NCBI GenBank assembly: GCA_945900945.1
Contig: CAMDKL010000005.1
Coordinates: 1 to 64,000, forward strand
DNA length: 64,000 bases
Direction of reading: 5' to 3'
DNA from: Pirellula staleyi DSM 6068
Lineage (GTDB): Bacteria > Planctomycetota > Planctomycetia > Pirellulales > Pirellulaceae
In this document: positions 20,716 through 31,685 of the stretch, piece by piece
Position numbering within the stretch: the first letter of the stretch is position 1
Layout: each line of letters opens with the position of its first letter
Position numbers and translations under genes: made by a program
The notes under the pieces: model-generated
Databases searched by the model: none
Told to the model about the DNA's origin: nothing
The model's input: only the letters and a program-made list of their open reading frames with translations

Positions 20716-20945
20716 GTGGCCCCCATTTTGCGATTTCGTGAACCGGTGGGCGCTAGCCCCGGACCTGTATCGCTTGCGATGACACTTGATATACTGCCCG
20801 AGGCTAACTCCCAATGGCAATCACTTTCGATTGTGTTCTTGTAGCGGCAGGGCGCGAGCCCTCCGGTTTCGCAGTATTTATTAGGCACTCACCGGACGGC
20901 TTGTGCCGTTCCGCTAACAAAGTGAGTGCCAATTGGCTAACGCCC
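20716..20945. repeat. Family A repeat copy (longer, diverged interior)
   Basis: TTTCGTGAACCGGTGGGCGCTAGCCCCGGACCTG near the left; AAAGTGAGTGCCAATTGG near the right end. Confidence 0.65.
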
Positions 20946-21008
20946 TACGGCCAATGAATGATTCGGTTTAGCACCCGCGGTACTCAGTATAGACCAGGAC
21001 CACTCAAA

Positions 21009-22202
21009 ATGGATCGACGAAGTTTTTTAGCAGCCAGTGCCGCAGGTCTCGCGTTGAGCCAGGTCTCAAACGCAGTCGAGGTCCAGCCACAAGCAATGCC
21101 GACTGGCAAGGACTTGGGCCTCAAGATCATTGCATCAGACCCATTGGTTCTCGAGACACCAGACAGCCTCTTAGCCGCGAGTCGAGTCACTCCGTCCTCG
21201 GCATTGTTTGTGCGCAACCATCACGGCGCAAAGCATCTCGAGGGAATGCACTCGAGGGCAATGATTGGAGAACTTGAACTTTCAGGGCTGGTAGACAAGC
21301 CGATACGTTTTCCACTGGCAGATCTGGCGAACTTGCCGACGACGGAAGTCGAGATGGTGTTGCAATGTTCTGGCAACTTTCGCTTTCAGTTTAGTAAGCT
21401 TTCACCGATCAAAGGAACACCTTGGAATAAAGGTGCAATCGGTAACGTTCGATTCGCCGGCGTGCGTATAGCGGATTTCCTAAAAGCTTCGGGCGTAACT
21501 TTGTCCAAGGACGCAAAGTACTTGACCGCAGAGGGGGCTGACCAGCCTGAAAAAGCTGAGCAGATTGATTACGAAAAGAGTATTCCGCTCGATATTGCCA
21601 TCGCGAGGGGAATTCTTGCGACGGAACTAAACGGGACTGCGTTGCCTGCTGTTCATGGCGGTCCACTTCGTTTGGTGATTCCGGGTTACTATGGAAACGT
21701 TCAAGTCAAATGGTTGACGAAGTTGCGACTGGAAGTGTCGGAAAGTTCGAATTTTTTCCAGATTCCTGACTACCGAACTCCCAAACAGCGTATCGAGCCG
21801 GGGGCTTCCGTGGTGTACACGTTCGACAATAGCGATCCCAACTTCGACATGAAGATCAATAGCCGAATCTTTGCGCCGCAAGACGGCTCGATGATTGCCA
21901 CAGGCAAAATGATTGAGGTGCGTGGAGTCGCTTGGAACGATGGATCCGCTTCTTTAATCGCAGTCGAGTTGTCGAAAGATCAGGGTGCTACCTGGAGTTC
22001 GACTCGGTTGGCTGCTTCGGCTGGTCCGTACGCATTCCGAGAGTGGTCGACAACGGCTCAGTTCGAAAAAGGAGAGCATTCGCTTTGGATTCGCGCGGTT
22101 GATGCGTTGGGTCGAATCCAACCGATCGAGGGTGGTCTGTTTTGGAACCCAGGCGGATACGGTTGGAACGCAATTGAAAAGATTCGTGTGACTGCGGTTT
22201 AG
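21009..22202 (+). CDS. Sulfite oxidase-like molybdopterin-dependent oxidoreductase (Tat signal)
   Basis: MDRRSFLAASAAGLALS; LVRNHHGAKHLEG; VLQCSGNFR; Mo-co dimerisation-like C-terminus. Confidence 0.85.
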   Translation: MDRRSFLAASAAGLALSQVSNAVEVQPQAMPTGKDLGLKIIASDPLVLETPDSLLAASRVTPSSALFVRNHHGAKHLEGMHSRAMIGELELSGLVDKPIRFPLADLANLPTTEVEMVLQCSGNFRFQFSKLSPIKGTPWNKGAIGNVRFAGVRIADFLKASGVTLSKDAKYLTAEGADQPEKAEQIDYEKSIPLDIAIARGILATELNGTALPAVHGGPLRLVIPGYYGNVQVKWLTKLRLEVSESSNFFQIPDYRTPKQRIEPGASVVYTFDNSDPNFDMKINSRIFAPQDGSMIATGKMIEVRGVAWNDGSASLIAVELSKDQGATWSSTRLAASAGPYAFREWSTTAQFEKGEHSLWIRAVDALGRIQPIEGGLFWNPGGYGWNAIEKIRVTAV

Positions 22203-22732
22203 AGATACATGCCTTGAAAGGCAAAGTAGCCAAGTGCTGCGATGGTCATCGGAACACCGTAGGGGAGCAAGTACATTCGTGACTTGCGCTCGGCTGCCCG
22301 ATGGAACAATGCTTCTGCATCTCGCACTTCAACGAACTCGCCAATGAGCATGTTGAACTGCTGAAAGTGTTTCTTCCATCGCCCCGAATAAGCGATCATC
22401 AAGATGGCCATAACTCCGCCGACAATCGCCGTGGTCGCGAAGATGTTCCAAGTGTGTTCCGCATGCACCCAAGCGCCAATGCCAGCGAGCAACTTGACGT
22501 CTCCAGCACCCATTCCTCCGACCATGTAAATGCCGTATAGAAGTGCCAGTCCAAAGAACGTGGCGAGTAGACTCCATCCCAAGCCGATCCAGCCTCCAAA
22601 TGCAAAGCTGTAAACCCATCCGCTAATTATCAGAGGGAAGGTTAGCCAATTAGGTACTTTTAGTTTCCATCCATCGATTACTGCAGCTACGACTAGTACC
22701 GCCGATACAAACCAAATGTGCCAGTGGTTCAT
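22199..22732 (-). CDS. Prepilin peptidase (A24 family, CpaA/TadV-like)
   Basis: AAVIDGWKLKVPNWLTFPLI and GMGAGDVKLLAGIGAW (two catalytic Asp motifs). Start ATG 22732 preferred over ORF start 22792. Confidence 0.88.
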   Translation of the reverse strand: MNHWHIWFVSAVLVVAAVIDGWKLKVPNWLTFPLIISGWVYSFAFGGWIGLGWSLLATFFGLALLYGIYMVGGMGAGDVKLLAGIGAWVHAEHTWNIFATTAIVGGVMAILMIAYSGRWKKHFQQFNMLIGEFVEVRDAEALFHRAAERKSRMYLLPYGVPMTIAALGYFAFQGMYL

Positions 22733-22941
22733 TATGCCTTCTAAAAGAGAAGTCGAATTCATGAGCCTTGGTCCTTGCAGATACATGAGCATTGATGGAA
22801 ATAAAGAATCCAGTCAACCGACCTGCAAAAGAGCAGATCGGTCGCCGGTTCTGTATTGAGACGCGACTGACAAAGAATGTCAACCGCTTGATTGTTACCC
22901 TGGATGCCTAGACGTGGCCGGGCACCCCGGTGAAACTAGTT

Positions 22942-23118
22942 CTACGAACTGAGTTGCGTCGCAACGTTGGAGAACGTCGAGCTCGCGTTCTTGCCAATGC
23001 TGGTAACCGCTGTCAAGCAGACAACGATAATAAGCGACAACATGACCGCGTATTCGACCGCGGTTGGTCCGTCTTCGCTCTTCAAAAATCGCTTCAACTT
23101 CAAGGCGAAATTCTTCAT
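22942..23118 (-). CDS. Flp/Fap-type IVb pilin
   Basis: MKNFALKLKRFLKSEDGPTAVEYAVMLSLIIVVCLTAVTSIG: class IVb prepilin G/PTAVEY processing region. Confidence 0.9.
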   Translation of the reverse strand: MKNFALKLKRFLKSEDGPTAVEYAVMLSLIIVVCLTAVTSIGKNASSTFSNVATQLSS

Positions 23119-23413
23119 TTGGATAACCCTCCGACAGGTGTCTCGGTCGTGCCGAGCAAAAACATGAAAACCACAGTCCCTCAGGTGACAAGCTGAATTC
23201 ATCGCCATGATTTCAGTTGCATCCGGGGCAGCAATGCTGCTGATACAGCCGACGTTCGACATAGGAAACGCCACAAGAAACTTAGGACACAATTTGCCTC
23301 TGTCAAATTATGCGGATTAGAAAGTTTAGTTTTTCTGAAGAAGAAAATTACTTTTCCAATCGCAATCGTGTTCCCAATGAGAAATGGCTCCGATCGTAAC
23401 GATTATGCCCACG

Positions 23414-23490
23414 TGTTTCGTGAAGCGGTGGGCGCTAGCCCCGGGCCTAAATTGCACAGCAATTTGGTTTGTAACGCAGTCCGAGACAAG
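23414..23490. repeat. Family A repeat copy
   Basis: GTTTCGTGAAGCGGTGGGCGCTAGCCCCGGGCCTAAATTGCACAGCAATTTGGTTTGTAACGCAG. Confidence 0.85.
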
Positions 23491-23853
23491 CTCCTGCGGT
23501 ACCAAACTCAACGGCATTGTGTAGTCGGGTCTTGCAATCTATGACGATCGAATCCAAAATTGCAATGTCGAAATCGTTCTTGCCATCTCCCGTTGGGGTT
23601 CCTTATGCGTCTGCGTTTGATTTTTGGAATGGTCGTTTGGCTCTTCTGGGTTTCGAAGAAATCGGACAACCTCGCGGAGGAGGAAAAACGTCGGAAATAC
23701 GACCATTTGGATACAAGGTTTGCTCCAAGGCGGTTTTACGTTGTTTGTCGTACGAAACGGCAGCAGTCCGAAATAGCTCATGGCCCGGCATCAAGGACCA
23801 GTATCCAATCGTTTGGGATTGGTTTCAAACACATCTTAAGTAAAGGAAAAACG

Positions 23854-25095
23854 ATGATAACTCAAAGGTTTCAGCAGCAATGGTTGTGGTCAGCACTGTC
23901 GATCGCCTATTGTACCATTCCTGTGTTTTTAGCCAAAGCGGCTGCCCAAGATGCCGTACCGCCGATCAAGTGGAAGATGCACACTATCAACGATCAGTCG
24001 CCGTTCGAAGCGTGTGGTGCTGCGGATTTTAACGGTGACGGAAAGATCGATATTTTCTGCGGCGACTCATGGTATGAGTCGCCAAAATGGACTCGTCATC
24101 AGGTTCGCGAGGTAACCGCAGGGACCAATCCACATTACTACGAAGACTTTTGCGATGCACCGTTGGATGTCAATGGAGATGGTCGGCCAGATATCGTTAC
24201 GTGCAGTTATTTTGGCAAGCGAGTAGGGTGGGTTGAGAATCCAGGTGGAGATGCAACACAAAGTTGGCCGGAGCACGAAATCGATTTGCCAGGCAATATG
24301 GAAACGGGCGAGTTGGTGGACATCAACGGCGATGGAAAACTAGATTTCCTTCCCAATGTAGGCCAGTCGGTGGTTTGGTACGAATTGACGCAGCAAAAGC
24401 CCAAGGTAGTTTGGAAGAAGCACGATCTTGGCAAAAGTGGAGCTGGCCATGGTGTGGGAGTCGGTGACGTCAATGGGGACGGCAAAGTTGACATTATCAC
24501 GCCAAAGGGTTGGCACGAGCAGCCAATTGATGCATCTTCCCCGGATTGGCCATTTCATGCTGAGTTCGAGCTTGGAGCGGCTGGATTCTTTATCCACGGA
24601 CGCGATGTCGATGGCGACAAGCTAGCCGATATTGTTTATGGAATGGGGCATAGTTTTGGTCTTCATTGGCTAAAGCAATCGATTTCCGCTGCCGGAAAAC
24701 GCGAATGGAAGAAATTGGATATCGATGGCACCTTTTCGCAGGTGCACACGTTGTTGTATGCAAACCTCGACGGGAAAGGAGAGCCTGAATTGATCACTGG
24801 CAAACGAGTGTATGCCCACGAAGTGGAGCCTGGTGATACTCAAGCCTCCGTTTTGTTTTCTTATCAATACGATCGTCCGTCGGAAAAATGGCGTAAAGAA
24901 ACGATATTCCGTGGCGAGCCCGCTTTGAACGCGCCCGCCAAGGCACAGGATCGATGGGCATTGAAAGATTTTCCACGTGGCAGCGCAGGAACGGGGCTTC
25001 AAATCGCTTCAGTAGATATCGACCAGGACGGCGATATCGATCTGGTTTGTCCAGGAAAATCGGGTTTGTATCTGTTCGAAAACCTCGGTCGATAG
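23854..25095 (+). CDS. FG-GAP/VCBS repeat exported protein
   Basis: Repeated DxNGDGKxDI motifs (AADFNGDGKIDIFCG, DVNGDGRPDIV, DINGDGKLDFL, DVNGDGKVDII). Start at 23854 after a plausible leader. Confidence 0.88.
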   Translation: MITQRFQQQWLWSALSIAYCTIPVFLAKAAAQDAVPPIKWKMHTINDQSPFEACGAADFNGDGKIDIFCGDSWYESPKWTRHQVREVTAGTNPHYYEDFCDAPLDVNGDGRPDIVTCSYFGKRVGWVENPGGDATQSWPEHEIDLPGNMETGELVDINGDGKLDFLPNVGQSVVWYELTQQKPKVVWKKHDLGKSGAGHGVGVGDVNGDGKVDIITPKGWHEQPIDASSPDWPFHAEFELGAAGFFIHGRDVDGDKLADIVYGMGHSFGLHWLKQSISAAGKREWKKLDIDGTFSQVHTLLYANLDGKGEPELITGKRVYAHEVEPGDTQASVLFSYQYDRPSEKWRKETIFRGEPALNAPAKAQDRWALKDFPRGSAGTGLQIASVDIDQDGDIDLVCPGKSGLYLFENLGR

Positions 25096-25458
25096 CAGAG
25101 TCGAGGCCATTTCTTTAATGCGGCTGCGGAAGCGATGCGGCGAATCCTAATGGAACACGCTGCTTCGAAATCCAAAAAACAGCTTGAAGGGAACTGCGTC
25201 TGGAGCGACTGGACGCGAGGCTGGCATTTTCGGGCTTCGGGCCAGCAGTCGCTCCTGAAACTGGCTCGTTACGACGGCGTTGGAAATCTTGATCTAAGTT
25301 ATGGAATAGGTGGGGTGGGCTCATCGGGCAAGGACTGGTTCTTTGCGAATCTGATGCGTGACTCAGGCGCCGGAGATACTGCTACCAAGAAAAGACAAGA
25401 TCGACGATCTTGGGAATGTCGAATTCTGCCAGAACATCGATTATGCAGCCGAGCCAAT

Positions 25459-26280
25459 CTAATGTGACATTGCGTAAGTGATTACGTTGATCGCCAATGC
25501 GTACGCGTCTACTGAGAAGCGTTGAAAGAACTCTTCGTCCTCTCCTTCACGTTCCCAGCCGTCTGCGATGTCGGTGTTGTGAGTTGCGACGGCTACTAAA
25601 CGTCCATGATCGTCGTTGAGGCCTCGGAAATGGACCTGTGACAAATCCGCATCGCCGCCGTTGGGAACTTTATGAATCCAAGAGGGATCGTAGCTGACGC
25701 CGTTGCGACGGTAGAACTGAATTGCTGTAATCTGCGGACACTTTTTTAGGGGGTAGACTGCAGACATGATCGGATGATCCTTTGGAATATCAAACCATTT
25801 CCAATTCGGCGCAACCCCCTTCATGTTACTTTCGAAATTCTCCCATTCGGCCTGTCCCCAAAAGTCATCCACCCAAAGAAAACCGCCGTTGTCAAAGAAT
25901 TTTTTCAATCCCTTTTGCTCTCTCTGATTCAGCTCTTGCCAACCGGGGTCGCTCATAAAAGCGAACGGATGGTCCAATAGTTTAGAATCGGTCAGTCGGA
26001 GCAAAAGTGTTCCTTGGTTGGCCTTGATCGTAGTGAGTTGATTGAGTCGGAACGTTAAATTTTTAGCACCTACCGGATGGTCCGTTGCCCAGCGCGGAAT
26101 CCAACCGGCGTCACCTCGGTAAAACGCTTCGCCGTTGCCACCCACGCTATCGTAAACGATGCGTACAAAGGTAAAATGATCCGGGCAAAATTTTGACGAA
26201 TCCAACTCGGATTCCTGGGACAGTAAACTCGACGACCAAATCAGCCCTGAAAAAGCACCGAGGACGATCTTTCTGAACAT
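25459..26280 (-). CDS. DUF4159 domain exported protein
   Basis: Signal peptide; YRGDAGWIPRWATDHPVGAKNL...FLWVDDFWGQAEWENFE...DHPIMSAVYPLKKCPQ, typical planctomycete DUF4159. Confidence 0.75.
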   Translation of the reverse strand: MFRKIVLGAFSGLIWSSSLLSQESELDSSKFCPDHFTFVRIVYDSVGGNGEAFYRGDAGWIPRWATDHPVGAKNLTFRLNQLTTIKANQGTLLLRLTDSKLLDHPFAFMSDPGWQELNQREQKGLKKFFDNGGFLWVDDFWGQAEWENFESNMKGVAPNWKWFDIPKDHPIMSAVYPLKKCPQITAIQFYRRNGVSYDPSWIHKVPNGGDADLSQVHFRGLNDDHGRLVAVATHNTDIADGWEREGEDEEFFQRFSVDAYALAINVITYAMSH

Positions 26281-26354
26281 GAGTTCCCTAAAACGTAAAA
26301 GCAAAGGACGCTATGTCGGTCTGGCCAGCGATTGGTTATTTCCACGTTTCGGTT

Positions 26355-28604
26355 TTAGTACCTGGCGTTTTGTTCCGGCTTGACTCGGCGAATAATGTTC
26401 TCATTCAAGTCGCTATCCATATCGCGAGCAACCAATATTCTCTGCAGGGCTACTTTTAAACGCAACGCTTGGCAAACGACGGATCCATCGCGACGGTCAC
26501 GACGCCGAATAGGGTTGATTGCAACCTCTAGTAGAGTACAGACACTGTTATAGCTCTTTTTGCATGCCGTATTCATTTCTAGATCAATAATGCTGATCTC
26601 GATGCGAAATTTCCCTAACCGTTCCTTCTTATCTGTTGAATCAAGGATATTTCGACTATCCACTTCTAGGACCACGTTGTCTCTCTCCACCTGAATGACA
26701 ACCGCTTGCACTGCATTCACAAATCCCTTCAGTTTTTCAAGAGTCACGACTCTCGGAACGTTTGTAACCAGTTCAAACTTTTGATCAACGGCCCTGATAG
26801 CCGAGCCCCAACCAAACCAACGGCGGCCCGTTCCCACGGCTTTTTTCAAGTCCAGGCTATTCGTTTCGCTACCAAGCCCGACGACGCGGTCTCGTCCGCT
26901 TTCTTTGGCGATTAACAGTCCCTGGTCGGCTCTTCCTAGTACCGACTCACTTGTGTCCCCGGGCAAAACCGTACTTACGCCAAAACTTGCCGTCATGCAC
27001 GTATTACCAATGGAAGCGATAGGAGTTCTCTGCAAACATTTTCGGATCATTTCAGCCCATTCTTTGGCTTCCGTAAGATCGCATTGACTACAAAGCATAA
27101 CGAATTCTTCGCCGCCGTAGCGAGCCACGAAATCGGTCGACCGACACGATTCTTTTAGGATGCTGGCAAAAACAATTAGCGCTTCGTCCCCAATTTGGTG
27201 CGAATAATTATCATTGATCCGTTTAAAGAAGTCGATGTCGCAAATAATGATGCTGCCAGCGCAATTGCTTTTTTGATGATAACTGACAAACTCAGGCAAT
27301 TGACGATTTAGCTCACCCCTATTTGCCACCCTGGTCAGTCCATCGATGCATGCACGCTCACGCAAGGTGACTATTTTCTGTTCTAGAAGAGCAGCTTCGC
27401 TGACATCCTCCAGGATCATCGCTCCACCGCAGAAGTTCCCGTCATTATTGAACACGGGAACTGCTTCTAAATTGACATGCAATAAATCGGTCCCGTCTCG
27501 CCGAATTGCAAGCCGTTGTCGAACGAGTTCACCCGTCTGAACCAATTCCCTAAATGGACATTGTGTTTCATCCAAAGCAAATCCTTGGCTATCGCAGAGC
27601 CCCGCAAAAGTAGGACTCCAACACCGATGGAAAACCGTTTCCGCCGCAACTCCGGTCATTCTTGAGGCCGCACTGTTCCAGTCCAAAACGCGATACTCTG
27701 AGTCAACAAAGATGACTCCATTTTGAACGTGATCCATCATTCGACGATAGAATGAGCCGTTGAGAGTTTGCACTAACGAACTTCCAGCCAATTCGCTTCG
27801 GCCGGAACTGTATTTTAAATCAGCGTGATCCTCATTAAAGAGTTTACGTTGTTCGTTTGGTTCGATTTTCGCCAACCATCGATTTCTAGCACTTTCGACC
27901 ACTTCACTCCTTGGATGGAGTAGGACCTCTGCAAAGGAACGAACCAGTTGTGGATCAAACTGTGAGCCGCTATTCCTGAAAATTTCGGCCAATGCCATCT
28001 CGGATGTCAACGGCCGGCGGTAGACCTGTCCCGTTACCATGGAATCATAGGCGTCGACTATGTTGATCAAGCGGCTAGCCATGGGGGCAATTTCCAAACT
28101 CTTGGCATCGTTTGTCAGCTCAAATCTCGTCCCCACACCTTCAATGGCCAACAGCAATTCACGAGACGCGCCAGCAGCTTTGAGTATCTCTAAGCCAACT
28201 TGCCGATGCAGGTTCATCATCGCCTGTTCGTTTTCATTCAGCTTTTCCGGCTTTTGCAACACGCGATCCGGAATGCCTATTTTTCCAATCTCGTGAAGCA
28301 GTCCCACCGTTTCGAACAATTGGAGATCTTCTTCTTTCAGCTTTAAACCAATCCCCCAGCAGGACGCCAACATTGCCACACGGAAGGAATGGGATGCCGC
28401 AGGTCCGTGTTTGGCTCGCAACGATACGTACAGACTAGAAAGAACGCCGAGGCGAGCATGAACCATTTCATGGTCCGAACGCGGAGAAATTGCAGGGGCA
28501 ATTGACGAACCCGCCTTGTTTCCTCCTGGAGCGCAGAGGAGCGGCCACGGTTCAGCATGGGCAGTATTTGCGGTATTTGCCTGGATCAAAGTGTTGTGGG
28601 GCAT
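26355..28604 (-). CDS. HD-GYP-like (degenerate) + PAS + GGDEF protein with uncharacterised C-terminal region
   Basis: HEIGKIGIPDRVLQ; PAS-like segment VFVDSEYRVLDWNSAASRMTG; FVARYGGEEFVMLCS. Confidence 0.85.
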   Translation of the reverse strand: MPHNTLIQANTANTAHAEPWPLLCAPGGNKAGSSIAPAISPRSDHEMVHARLGVLSSLYVSLRAKHGPAASHSFRVAMLASCWGIGLKLKEEDLQLFETVGLLHEIGKIGIPDRVLQKPEKLNENEQAMMNLHRQVGLEILKAAGASRELLLAIEGVGTRFELTNDAKSLEIAPMASRLINIVDAYDSMVTGQVYRRPLTSEMALAEIFRNSGSQFDPQLVRSFAEVLLHPRSEVVESARNRWLAKIEPNEQRKLFNEDHADLKYSSGRSELAGSSLVQTLNGSFYRRMMDHVQNGVIFVDSEYRVLDWNSAASRMTGVAAETVFHRCWSPTFAGLCDSQGFALDETQCPFRELVQTGELVRQRLAIRRDGTDLLHVNLEAVPVFNNDGNFCGGAMILEDVSEAALLEQKIVTLRERACIDGLTRVANRGELNRQLPEFVSYHQKSNCAGSIIICDIDFFKRINDNYSHQIGDEALIVFASILKESCRSTDFVARYGGEEFVMLCSQCDLTEAKEWAEMIRKCLQRTPIASIGNTCMTASFGVSTVLPGDTSESVLGRADQGLLIAKESGRDRVVGLGSETNSLDLKKAVGTGRRWFGWGSAIRAVDQKFELVTNVPRVVTLEKLKGFVNAVQAVVIQVERDNVVLEVDSRNILDSTDKKERLGKFRIEISIIDLEMNTACKKSYNSVCTLLEVAINPIRRRDRRDGSVVCQALRLKVALQRILVARDMDSDLNENIIRRVKPEQNARY

Positions 28605-28957
28605 CGCTCACACTAATGTTGGAATTGCTGACGACAGCCTTCAAAAATTGCGAGGTCGCTCGCAAGGAATCTCGCAAGGAATATCGACGTGGAACCGTAG
28701 GCCCATATCGCAACTCAGGCAAATGAATCCGAACGGTTCGACGGAAACGAATCGGGGTTGCCATTGAAAGATTCCAAAATAGAGCGATTGTAAGGGCTGC
28801 ATATGCCCGTATACCAAAACAGCCGGGCGAGATCCCTGCTGAACCTTTCATGCTTTACCAATAGCGATCCTAGCGATTATGATGGACAATGAACTCGTCG
28901 GAGCACTCCACGGAGTTGCGGATACCTAAAGATTAAATATACGGGGCTTTAAAGCGC

Positions 28958-30040
28958 ATGAAGATTTTGTCTCGGTTGAGTTGCGTTTCCTTTTGCATTG
29001 GCGTTTTCGGGATGGGAGGCACTGGCCTACCCGAGGCGTCGGCACAATTGCCGACTGGTTGGAAAGCCCATGACTGGGAACGGGAACGTCCTCAAGTCGT
29101 CACGCCAGGCACTTCCAACTTACCACTCGCAGCACCCTCCGATGCTGTCATCCTGTTCAATGGAAATAATCTTGACCAGTGGCGTTCTTCCGATGGCGGC
29201 CCGGCCAAGTGGATTATTAAAGACGAAGTCATGGAATCGGTACCGGGCAGTGGGTACATCTTTTCCGCCAAATCGTTCGGAGATGTTCAACTGCACGTCG
29301 AGTGGGCGGCACCAGCGAAAGTCGAGGGAAAGAGCCAAGGACGCGGTAATAGCGGCGTTTTCCTTCAAGGGTTGTTCGAAGTTCAGGTGCTCGACTCCTT
29401 CGACAACAAGACCTATGCGGATGGACAAGCCGCCTCGGTGTACGGCCAGTTTCCACCTTTGGTCAATGCCAGCCGAAAACCAGGCGAGTGGCAATCGTTC
29501 GACATCCTCTTCCGCCGCCCCTACTATCAGGACGGCAAGCTTGCTCAGAAGGCTCGGTTCACCGTAATGCACAACGGTATTTTGGTTCAAGACAATGTTC
29601 GACCCCTCGGACCAACCTCATGGTTGCAGCATAAGCCCTACGAGGCCAGTCCAGAAAAATTGCCTCTCTCATTTCAAGATCATGGCAATCCCGTGCGTTA
29701 TCGAAATGTTTGGCTTCGAGAGCTTCCACCCGAAACCATTATTCAGCCGGAACAGCCGTATGACCCTGTCATTGTGTCACTCACCAAGGAACAGCAAGCC
29801 AAAATTGTCGGAAAGTACCTGCGTGGCGGAGGCGGATTGTGGGAGATAACGCAGCAGGACGGTAAACTATTCTTCTCGGTTTCTGGCACACCACTCGAGT
29901 TGGTAGCGCACAGCGCCGAAGAGTTTGGTCTAAAATACACCGCTGGAAAACTGACCCTCAAATACGACCTATCCGGAACTCCAACGGATTTGATGTTTTA
30001 TATGGGGGGCGATGTCTCGAAAGGGACTCGCGCAGAGTGA
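28958..30040 (+). CDS. DUF1080 (3-keto-disaccharide hydrolase-like) exported protein with extra C-terminal domain
   Basis: SDAVILFNGNNLDQWRSSDGGPAKWIIKDEVMES...GNSGVFLQGLFEVQVLDSF. Confidence 0.85.
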   Translation: MKILSRLSCVSFCIGVFGMGGTGLPEASAQLPTGWKAHDWERERPQVVTPGTSNLPLAAPSDAVILFNGNNLDQWRSSDGGPAKWIIKDEVMESVPGSGYIFSAKSFGDVQLHVEWAAPAKVEGKSQGRGNSGVFLQGLFEVQVLDSFDNKTYADGQAASVYGQFPPLVNASRKPGEWQSFDILFRRPYYQDGKLAQKARFTVMHNGILVQDNVRPLGPTSWLQHKPYEASPEKLPLSFQDHGNPVRYRNVWLRELPPETIIQPEQPYDPVIVSLTKEQQAKIVGKYLRGGGGLWEITQQDGKLFFSVSGTPLELVAHSAEEFGLKYTAGKLTLKYDLSGTPTDLMFYMGGDVSKGTRAE

Positions 30041-30098
30041 TTTTTTTCGCTTGCAGTCGCAGTCTTAGCCGCATTCCCTAGCCAGAAACCGCCAAACT

Positions 30099-31139
30099 AT
30101 GAATCCCGTTCTCGTTGCAATCCTGTTTGTTTTCGGATTGTTCGTCTTTGTTTTCGGCATCATTATCCTGGCCGTTTTTTCGCGATATTTTTGGCTCTGG
30201 ATCCAATCGGTTATGACAGGGGCCAAGGTTTCAGTGATCGATTTGCTAGGAATGATGTTCCGACGTGTCGATGCAAAGACTATTGTTCGAGGCAAGATCA
30301 TGGCGGTTCAAGCCGGGATTCGTGACGAAGATTTGACCACCAAAGCGCTCGAAGCACACTATTTGGCCCGGGGGAATGTACCACAAGTCATTCGAGCCTT
30401 GGTCGCCGCTCGCAAAAGCAAGCAAATCACATTGTCGTTTCGCGAGGCGGCTGCGATCGATCTTGCCGGTCGAAATGTATTGGATGCTGTCCAAACCAGC
30501 GTCTATCCAAAAGTGATTGACTGCCCTCCCAAAGGAAGTGCCGTCGCATTTCTTGACGCGATTGCCAAAGATGGAATTCAACTCAAAGTCAAGGCGAGAG
30601 TTACCGTCCGCGCCAATTTGCAGAGATTGATCGGGGGTGCAACGGAGGAGACGATCATCGCCCGCGTTGGCCAAGGGATCGTCAGTGCCATCGGCTCCTC
30701 GGAAAGTCATAAGATCGTTTTAGAAAACCCAGACGTAATTTCTAAAGCCGTCCTCGCAAGTCGACTTGATGATCAAACCGCCTTCGAAATCGTCTCGATC
30801 GACATCGCGGATATTGACGTCGGCGAGAATATCGGTGCACGACTTCAAGCGGATCGCGCCGAAGCCGACACACGGGTTGCCCGTGCCAAAGCCGAAAGCA
30901 GAAGAGCAGAAGCCGTTGCGACCGAACAGGAGATGATTGCAAAGATCGAAGAAAGCCGTGCTGAAGTTGTCTCGGCCGAAGCCGAAGTTCCCAAGGCAAT
31001 TGCAGACTCCTTGCTCAGCGGTCGACTCAGCATCATGGACTACTACAAGCTGCGCAACATCACCGCAGACACGGAAATGCGACAAAGCATTGCCGGTACC
31101 AGCACCACCGGACCCTCCAATCCAACCCGATCCCATTAA
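30099..31139 (+). CDS. floA: Flotillin-like protein FloA (UPF0365)
   Basis: N-terminal [79 protein letters not shown]. Confidence 0.93.
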   Translation: MNPVLVAILFVFGLFVFVFGIIILAVFSRYFWLWIQSVMTGAKVSVIDLLGMMFRRVDAKTIVRGKIMAVQAGIRDEDLTTKALEAHYLARGNVPQVIRALVAARKSKQITLSFREAAAIDLAGRNVLDAVQTSVYPKVIDCPPKGSAVAFLDAIAKDGIQLKVKARVTVRANLQRLIGGATEETIIARVGQGIVSAIGSSESHKIVLENPDVISKAVLASRLDDQTAFEIVSIDIADIDVGENIGARLQADRAEADTRVARAKAESRRAEAVATEQEMIAKIEESRAEVVSAEAEVPKAIADSLLSGRLSIMDYYKLRNITADTEMRQSIAGTSTTGPSNPTRSH

Positions 31140-31154
31140 ACCAAGGAATCCAAC

Positions 31155-31685
31155 ATGGCCGATGACCTTGACGATTTCCTAAAACAAGCTGCCCTGCGCC
31201 GACAGCAACGGCAACAGCAGCGAACCAATAGTCCGCCTGTCGTCAAGCCTGCTCCGGAGCCCACGCGCTCGGCTTCCTCAACTCGCTCGATGCCCCCGCC
31301 TCGTTTGCAACAGCAGGATCCTATCCCCAATGCAAAGGTTGTCGATGACTCCAAGCCCTATACCCCGACCGTTGGAAATCTTTCCTCAAGCCTTCCGTCC
31401 ACCTCGTTAGAGAGCGGAGTCGATCAAGCGAATGAGCGAATGCAGTCTCATTTGAAACAGGTCTTCCAGCACGAGATAGGCAGTCTCCGACAATCAGAGC
31501 CCAGGTCGCCTTCCAAGAAGAAAGCAAATAAGGAACAAAGACTTCAGGAGACACCCGCAACACAGGCAGAAGTACAACCCACCGCCAAAGTTTCATCAGC
31601 ATCCTTAGTAGCTCAATTACGTGACCCTCAATCGCTTCGGATGGCGATCATAGCCCACGAGATCATGAAACGCCCGTGGCAATGA
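31155..31685 (+). CDS. Hypothetical Gln/Ser-rich protein between floA and hisI
   Basis: 176-aa ORF immediately downstream of floA and overlapping the hisI start. Confidence 0.7.
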   Translation: MADDLDDFLKQAALRRQQRQQQRTNSPPVVKPAPEPTRSASSTRSMPPPRLQQQDPIPNAKVVDDSKPYTPTVGNLSSSLPSTSLESGVDQANERMQSHLKQVFQHEIGSLRQSEPRSPSKKKANKEQRLQETPATQAEVQPTAKVSSASLVAQLRDPQSLRMAIIAHEIMKRPWQ

